Source: Eriocheir sinensis (taxonomy: Eukaryota; Arthropoda; Malacostraca; Decapoda; Varunidae). From it: DNA of 64,000 nt. The position numbers and the translations under genes are program-made. Of the stretch, positions 51,280-64,000 are shown piece after piece (within the stretch, counting starts at the first letter, position 1; each line of letters starts with the position of its first letter). The notes under the pieces were generated by a model. It searched no databases, was not told the origin of the DNA, and was given only the letters and a program-made list of their open reading frames with translations. The DNA is taken from assembly GCF_024679095.1 (NCBI RefSeq), contig NC_066531.1, positions 3,899,342 to 3,963,341 of the forward strand. Direction: 5' to 3'.

Positions 51280-51990
51280 AAGGTGAAGTAAGGCAGGGGA
51301 AGGGAGGATATAAGGCAAAGTAAGGTTAAAGTAAATATCAGTTACTTCCATATATATAAAACTATGTAAATGTCGTCTATATTCAGTGCCACAAGGAAGC
51401 CATTAGTAGGGGAAGGTACAGGGGATGGCAGGGTAAGGTTAAGTAAGGCAGGGGAAGGGAGGATATAAGGTAAAGTAAGGCCAAGGTAAATACCAGTTAC
51501 TTCCATATATATAAAGCTATGTAAATGTCTTCTATATTCAGCGCCACAATAGTAGGGCAGGGTACAGGGGATGGCAGGGTAAGGTAAAGTAAGGCAGGGG
51601 AAGGGAGGATATAAGGTAAAGTAAGGTTAAAGTAAATACCAGTTACTTCCATATATATAAAGCTATTTAAATGTCTTCTATATTCAGCGCCACAAGGGAG
51701 GAAGGCATCAGAGTAGGGCAAGGGCAGGGGATGGCAGGGTAAGGTTAAGTAAGGCAGGGGAAGGGAGGGTTTAAGGTAAAGTAAATATCAGTTACTTCCA
51801 TATATATAAAGCTATGTTAATGTCTTCTATATTCAGCGCCACAACAGTAGGGCAGGGTACAGGGGATGGCAGGGTAAGTAAGGCAGGGGAAGGGAGGGTT
51901 TAAGGTATAGTAAGGTTAAAGTAAATATCAGTCCCCTCCATATATATAAATCTATGTAAATGTCTTCTATAGGCGGTATTCAGCACCCCA
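51280..51990. repeat. Tandem repeat, about 140-bp unit, five copies
   Basis: Unit: ggggatggcagggtaaggtt, aagtaaggcaggggaaggga, cagttacttccatatatata, aatgtcttctatattcagcg. It lies in the inferred UBA52 5-prime UTR intron. Confidence 0.9.
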
Positions 51991-52149
51991 TGATGCACTG
52001 AGGTCTTAGGCTGCATATACAGGTCTGGCTCTGGTGATATGTATCGGTTAAGATTCGTATTAGTACATAAGAACACAGGGAGACTGCAAGAGGCTGATTG
52101 GCAGCTCCATAATCCCCCCCACTACTCATGATGGGTGAGGTGTAGGGTA

Positions 52150-52800
52150 AAGATTCGTATTAGGTCCGTGCCAGTATCTCATTACCTACCTTATGAAACA
52201 TCAGTATCTCTTCATATATCTTTTCTACAAACCTTCAACAGTCATGGAAATGCTTTGAAAATCCAATTCAAGGACTTTTTTTTTTTTTTTACTCTTGAAA
52301 ATTGGAAATGTTTACAACAGCGCTGTCGCCTCCTCTGGTGCTGGCCGCGGCGACGGTGGTGCCGCCGCCGTCGCCGCAAAATAGCTCACAGAGGGTTTTA
52401 TTAGGTTAAGTAAGGTTAGGTTAGGTTATATTCTTGCTCCATGATAAGATTAGCGGTATTTGCATAAAAATAACAGGTTTGCTCTGGTGACTTGCCGTGG
52501 CAGTGGTGGTGTAGACGGTGTTAACAAGTCGCATATACATGTTGGAGGGGGGGGGGGGTCGATGGGGGCACAGCCTCCCCCCCCTTTAACAGGTCGTAAA
52601 GTTCGGTTGTAGAAAAAAGCTTAAAATATGCTCCCCCACTCTAAACCCTCTGTGAGCTATTTTTTTTGTCCATGAATTGGATTTTGTGAGCGTTTCCATG
52701 ACTGTTGAAGGTTTGTAGAAAAGATATATGAAGAGATACTGATGTTTGATAAGGTAGATTATGAGATACTGGCACGGCACTAAAATGAATCCTTACCTAT
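52150..52800. mobile_element. F1 foldback element
   Basis: Left arm gtaaagattcgtattaggtc and ttcatatatcttttctacaa; right arm gtagaaaagatatatgaaga and ctaaaatgaatccttacct. The loop has a (GCCGCC)-rich patch and a G run (52543-52558). Confidence 0.75.
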
Positions 52801-53269
52801 TTATCTCTTTAAACACTCAAAACACTCCTGTATTATTGGTCTTGACATACTTTTCATTTTTCTCAATTTTCTCAACCATTTAGAATCCGCAGTAAATGTG
52901 TAGTTTAGCTCAGCCACTTCAAAATACCACACACACCTTCACGATATTGACTAAGGTAAAATATGCATACCCCTTAACGCTCTTTCGAAGGTGCATTGCC
53001 TTAACTAATCGGAACAAACCTAACCTAACCATTGTACCCAACCGCTGTACCCCAGACTTAAGCAGCGTTGACCGTCTTCTACGAATCTGTGGTTTTGTTA
53101 GTCTTGTGTCGGTTAGGTTAGCTTCCTATGGTGGTCTGAGGGCATTTATTTTCGTCCTTTATATATAATGTGAAGGCGTGTTTGGTAATTTGAGGTGGTA
53201 GAGGTTAACTACTCATTAACCAAATCAGTACAATATGAGAGAAAAGTAGATGGTTGAAAACTTATAATC
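52801..53269. other. Unassigned AT-rich stretch
   Basis: A short open frame at 52896-53168 shows no recognisable domain. Confidence 0.3.
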
Positions 53270-53737
53270 TTAACCCGGTAGCAGCGGGGATCATGTTTCT
53301 TAATGGTCCCTCCAAGCGAGAAAAATGAGAAAAAATCACCCCTCACACAAACCATTTCATAACATATATCAAAGCATTTGTGATCAGATTATGTATCATC
53401 TATTTTGGGGGGTTAAAATCATGGCATAAATTTGGCCCGTCGCTGCTACACGGTAAAGCCACAAATTTGGCCCGTCGCTGCTACATGGTAAAGCCACAAA
53501 TTTGGCCTGTCGCTGCTACACGGTAAAGCCACAAATTTGGCCCGTCGCTTCTACACGGTAAAGCCACAAATTTGGCCCGTCGCTGCTACACGGTGAAGCC
53601 ACAAATTTGGCCCGTCGCTTCTACACGGTAAAGCCACAAATTTGGCCCGTCGCTTCTACACGGTAAAGCCACAAATTTGGCCCGTCGCTTCTACACGGTA
53701 AAGCCACAAATTTGGCCCGTCACTGCTAACGGGTTAA
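53270..53737. mobile_element. P1 TTAA element in the UBA52 5-prime intron
   Basis: TTAA at 53270-53273 and 53734-53737, about nine units with a cgcttctacacgg variant. Its right TTAA is followed by TCCCTTCACTACAGG, a P4-like terminus. Confidence 0.85.
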
Positions 53738-54271
53738 TCCCTTCACTACAGGGGAGGCGAAAGGCATGCTTCACCCCCATATCCGGGATGGCTGCATGCT
53801 GAATTTTAAGTCACCATGGAATATAACCATGAACCCTCTCGTACGCGATGATGTGTTTAGCGTCATCGAAGGGTAAAAGGTTCTGGCGCTTAATGATGTA
53901 GAACGCGTCTTAAAAGTTAAAGATTTGATTAAAAACTTCAGTTGTCGGTGAAAGTGCGTCAAGTTTGAGAGCATCATTTGTTGGGATAAGTTTATTAATG
54001 GGAACATCTGGCAACCTTTCTAAGGAGCGTAGATGATGAGCGTGGAGCAATTTTTAGTTGTTAGCCTACTCTGACGGGGGAAGGAAAAAAATGTGGTTTT
54101 CTTGGTGTAACTCGGGAACTAACAGGCGTATGAGGATTTTGAGGATACCACAAGAATCCTCACTAAATTCCGCTTCAAAACATATATTCGGCTAAAAAAG
54201 TTGGCCCATAGAATTTCGAGCTAGCGAGTGGGGAAGAGTTGGTACTTAGGATTCATTGTCTTGAAGCGAGT
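53738..54271. other. Stretch starting with a P4-like terminus, otherwise unassigned
   Basis: The terminus TTAATCCCTTCACTACAGGG fits P4, but no opposite end was found before the foldback element at 54272. A minus-strand open frame (54007-53771) is not recognisable. Confidence 0.35.
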
Positions 54272-55225
54272 TCGGGTAAAGATTCGTTTTAGTATCATGC
54301 CAGTATTTCATTACCAACCTTACGAAACATCACTAGCTCTCCATAAATCTTTTCTACAAACGTTCATCAATCATGGAAACGCTTTCAAAATCCAGTTCAA
54401 GGAATATTTATTGTTGAAAATAGGGGATTATATATTCATGCCCCCCTATACCCCCACACCCCACATGTATATATGATCCCCTATTTTCAACAATAAATAT
54501 TCCTTGAATTGGATTTTGAAAGCATTTCCATGATTGTTGAATGTTTGTAGAAAAGATACATGAAGAGATGGTAATGTTTCTTAACCTGGTAGCTGCGATG
54601 GGCCAAATTTGTGGCTTTACCGTGTAGCAGCGACGGGCCAAATTTGTGGCTTTACCGTGTAGCAGCGACGGGCCAAATTTGTGGCTTTACCATGTAGCAG
54701 CGACGGGCCAAATTTGTGGCTTCACCGTGTAGCAGCGACGGGCCAAATTTGTGGCTTCACCGTGTAGCAGCGATGGGCCAAATTTGTGGCTTTACCGTGT
54801 AGCAGCGACGGGCCAAATTTGTGGCTTCACCGTGTAGCAGCGACGGGCCAAATTTGTGGCTTTACCGTGTAGCAGCGACAGGCCAAATTTGCGGCTTCAC
54901 CATGTAGCAGCGACAGGCCAAATTTGTGGCTTTACTGTGTAGCAGCGACGGGCCAAATTTGTGGCTTCACCGTGTAGCAGCGACGGGCCAAATTTGTGGC
55001 TTCACCGTGTAGCAGCGACGGGCCAAATTTGTGCCATGATATAAACCCCCCGAAATAGATGATACATAATCTGATCACAAATGCTTTGATATATATAATG
55101 AAATGGTTTGTGTGAGGGGTGATTTTTTCTCATTTTTCTCGCTTGGAGGGACCATTAAGAAACACGATCCCCGCTGCTACCGGGTTAAGGTAGTTAATGA
55201 AATACTGCCACGGTCCTAAGACAGG
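54272..55225. mobile_element. F1 foldback element interrupted by a P1 element
   Basis: Left arm gtaaagattcgttttagtat through cttttctacaaacgttcatc; right arm from gatcccctattttcaacaat through gtagaaaagatacatgaaga to gtttc at 54580, then resuming ggtagttaatgaaatactgc after the inserted P1 copy. Confidence 0.8.
54581..55188. mobile_element. P1 TTAA element inserted in an F1 foldback arm
   Basis: TTAA at 54581-54584 and 55185-55188, about 13 units. The uninterrupted F1 arm at 15085-15125 shows gtttcataaggtgggtaatg where this copy has gtttc-TTAA-element-TTAA-ggtag. Confidence 0.88.
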
Positions 55226-55449
55226 TATATAAATAGAACACTTGTATGCTAGGTCGCCACTCGTTAAGCAAGGCATTTTTAGTGAATATATTTGCTCGTA
55301 AATCAAAACACTCCTAAAGTATTTGGTGGATATCATATTTGTAGTCTCCAGTTTTATCTATTCTCATAAACAGCACATTCTAAGTCACTTTCAGGGGCTA
55401 TTACACTGGGCAAAGTTTCCGTGGATCTTCAGTCAAACCACGATTTCCG

Positions 55450-62214
<6,765 letters not shown>

Positions 62215-62272
62215 GTTTTGGGGTTCCTTAAAGATATTGAGAAGCTGGAGACTACGAGTAACATTTTCCATC

Positions 62273-62278
62273 AATAAA
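62273..62278 (+). promoter_or_regulatory. Poly(A) signal of UBA52
   Basis: AATAAA lies 59 bases after the UBA52 stop, followed by a GT-rich stretch (gttgttgtttgttt) typical of the downstream element. Confidence 0.85.
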
Positions 62279-62329
62279 GCAAATCTTCAGCGTTGTTGTT
62301 TGTTTCATTATTTATAATTCTAACCTAAT

Positions 62330-63070
62330 TTTAGCTTCAAATTAAGAAGTGATGAGGAGGAGTGACATGAAGGAGTTGCTGAGTAAGACCAGATTAAGGT
62401 GGTTTGGACATGTGAGAAGAAAACACATCCTGAGAACTGAACTTTGAGGCATAGGGTAGCAGACCACCAGGAAGACCAAGGAAGATGTGGAGCAGGAAGA
62501 CCAAGGAAGACGTGGAGGAGGAATACCAAGGAAGATGTGGAGGAGGAAGACCAGGAATGACGTGGAGGAGGAAGACCAAGGAAAACGTGGAGCAGGAAGA
62601 CCAAGGAAGATGTGGAGCAGGAAGACCAAGGAAAACGTGGAGCAGGAAGACCAAGGAAGATGTGGAGCAGGAAGACCAAGGAAGATGTGGAGCAGGAAGA
62701 CCAAGGAAGATGTGGAGCAGGAAGACCAAGGAAAACGTGGAGCAGGAAGACCAAGGAAGATGTGGAGCAGGAAGACCAAGGAAGACGTGGAGCAGGAAGA
62801 CCAAGGAAGATGTGGAGGAGGAAGACCAAGGAAAACATGGAGCAGGAAGACCAAGGAAAACGTGGAGGAGGAAGACCAAGGAAGACGTGGAGCAGGAAAA
62901 CCAAGGAAGATGTGGAGCAGGAAGACCAAGGAAGATGTGGAGCAGGAAGACCAGGGGAGACGTGGAGAAAGGTGGTGGAGGGAGATATGAGGAGGCTGAA
63001 CATCACGCAGGAAATGGCTATGGACCGGCAACAGTGGAGAAGGCCCATATCCCGTCCAACCCAACCATAG
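62330..63070 (+). pseudogene. Non-LTR RT C-terminal relic with expanded GRPRKTW segment
   Basis: Starts MKELLSKTRLRWFGHVRR, the usual C-terminal RT motif (LRWxGHVxR), then a 25-bp array over the GRPRKTW coding segment, and ends WRKVVEGDMRRLNITQEMAM then DRQQWRRP, all in family order. The expansion destroys the frame. It lies about 50 bp after the UBA52 poly(A) signal. Confidence 0.78.
62470..62960. repeat. Minisatellite, 25-bp unit, about 20 copies
   Basis: Unit gaagaccaaggaagatgtgg agcag with agcag/aggag and gatgt/aacgt variants. Because 25 is not a multiple of three, frames rotate every unit, which produces overlapping open frames on both strands. Confidence 0.93.
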
Positions 63071-63254
63071 GGAATAAATGGTCGTTAAACGATGATGGTA
63101 ATTTTAGCTTTACTGATAAGGGTTCAGACTGCTGCCAAATATCCACAGCAGGGTTTATGACTGGTAAATTTTGCATATGTTCACCTTATGTAGGAGTGAT
63201 ACTTAAAACATAATTGACTGCTTAGAATGAAGTTTGTTTACCTGTTCTCGTTAA

Positions 63255-63653
63255 TCAACCCGGTAGCAGCGGGGATCATGTTTCTTAATGGTCACTCTAA
63301 GCGAGAAAAATGAGAACATATCACCACTTACACAAACCATTTCATAATATATATCAAAGCATTTGTGATCAGATTATGTATCGTCTATTTTTTTGGGTTT
63401 ATATCATGGCACAAATTTGGCCCGTCGCTGCTACACGGTAAAGCCACAAATTTGTCCCATCGCTGCTACACGGTAAAGCCACAAATTTGGCCGGTAAAGC
63501 CACAAATTTGCTACACGGTAAAGCCACAAATTTATCGCACACGGTAAAGCCACAAATTTGGCCCATCGCTGCTACACGGTAAAGCCACAAATTTGGCCCG
63601 TCGCTGCTACACGGTAAAGCCACAAATTTGGCCCATAGCTGCTACTGGGTTGA
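63255..63653. mobile_element. P1 element with altered target ends
   Basis: TCAA at left and TTGA at right next to otherwise intact termini (CCCGGTAGCAGCG, gctgctactggg). About seven units, several shortened (ttggccggtaaagcc, atttatcgcacacgg). Confidence 0.8.
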
Positions 63654-63930
63654 GGAGAGGGTCTAGGGTTGATTTTTAAACGTCTTTTAAACATGTTGGG
63701 GATACCATGAAATATCAGGTAGTGGAGTTTATTTTTTCTAGAATTTTAAAAACGGGGTTACTTTAAGACATTTATATGCCCTGCGTCATAGTGTGACTCG
63801 CGTGGTCTTCAAAGATCTTGGCAGCCTAAGTCTCCCCAAAAGATGTTCCCCAATCTCCCTAATCTTTGCATTTAAAGGTTTGGATCAGGTTCTATAACGT
63901 CCGAGTTTTCTGGCCTCGAGACTAGAATTA
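63654..63930. other. Unassigned stretch
   Basis: No recognisable feature; ends in (ATT)n. Confidence 0.3.
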
Positions 63931-63939
63931 TTATTATTA

Positions 63940-64000
63940 TTATTTTTTTTTTTTACGTCTAGGCCTATAGCGCCAGTAGGCTTGCTTGAGGGGCCTGGAT
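63940..64000 (-). mobile_element. tRNA-SINE (S1) tail, runs off the window
   Basis: tttttacgtctaggcctata gcgccagtaggcttgcttga matches the reversed 3-prime end of S1 (as at 28742). Confidence 0.75.

Noticed and set aside
53771..54007. Possible small protein on the minus strand
   Set aside because: No recognisable domain, no splice or promoter support, in a stretch that begins with a transposon terminus.
62320..63213. Overlapping long open frames on both strands in the 25-bp array
   Set aside because: Products of a repeat expanded inside an RT relic; the frame rotates every unit.

Overview
This is a repeat-saturated animal genome segment. Two spliced housekeeping-type genes sit in it head to head; almost everything else is transposon relics and minisatellites. 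Both genes are animal genes with spliceosomal introns. The mix of tRNA-derived SINEs, CR1/Jockey-like retrotransposon relics and long (GT)n, (CT)n and (GA)n tracts looks most like a decapod crustacean, probably a crab. That assignment is inference from general familiarity; no database was searched.

Gene 1, minus strand, 28830-47864: an RNF180 (Rines)-type membrane-anchored RING E3 ubiquitin ligase. I assembled it from eight coding exons whose splice phases all match (1212 nt, 403 aa). About 1.2 kb of coding sequence is spread over 19 kb because the introns are full of MITEs, SINEs, retrotransposon fragments and minisatellites. Gene 2, plus strand, 55791-62214: the ubiquitin-ribosomal protein eL40 fusion (UBA52/RpL40), four coding exons, 129 aa, with a probable non-coding first exon and CpG-rich promoter near 51.0 kb. 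A ubiquitin precursor gene and an E3 ligase gene therefore diverge from a shared region at about 47.9-51.0 kb.

The most striking non-genic content is a set of elements bounded by TTAA with inverted ends starting CCC, the signature of non-autonomous piggyBac-like transposons. The commonest family (P1, terminus CCCGGTAGCAGCG) has about fourteen copies; each carries an internal array of a 35-bp unit that resembles the element's own terminus. Two copies sit in other repeats whose uninterrupted relatives are also in the window, giving near-empty-site evidence; one copy is inserted in another P1 copy at an internal TTAA; two abut a second TTAA family (P4). A second family (P2, three loci) carries a 99-bp array made from a piece of a non-LTR reverse transcriptase. 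A third (P3, 41247-44520) carries a 116-bp array and a broken acidic ORF.

Layout: 1-9.5 kb, MITEs, a 107-bp array, SINEs and RT relics; 9.5-11.9 kb, largest 99-bp array; 12-16 kb, Tigger-like MITEs, foldback elements and microsatellites; 16.4-18.2 kb, CR1-type RT pseudogene; 20.2-23.1 kb, broken Mutator-like transposase; 24-28.7 kb, Jockey-type RT relic and SINEs; 28.8-47.9 kb, RNF180; 48-51 kb, intergenic tandem repeats and palindromic MITEs; 51-62.3 kb, UBA52; 62.3-64 kb, RT 3-prime relic with a 25-bp array and another P1 copy. Repeat-unit counts are by eye and approximate.
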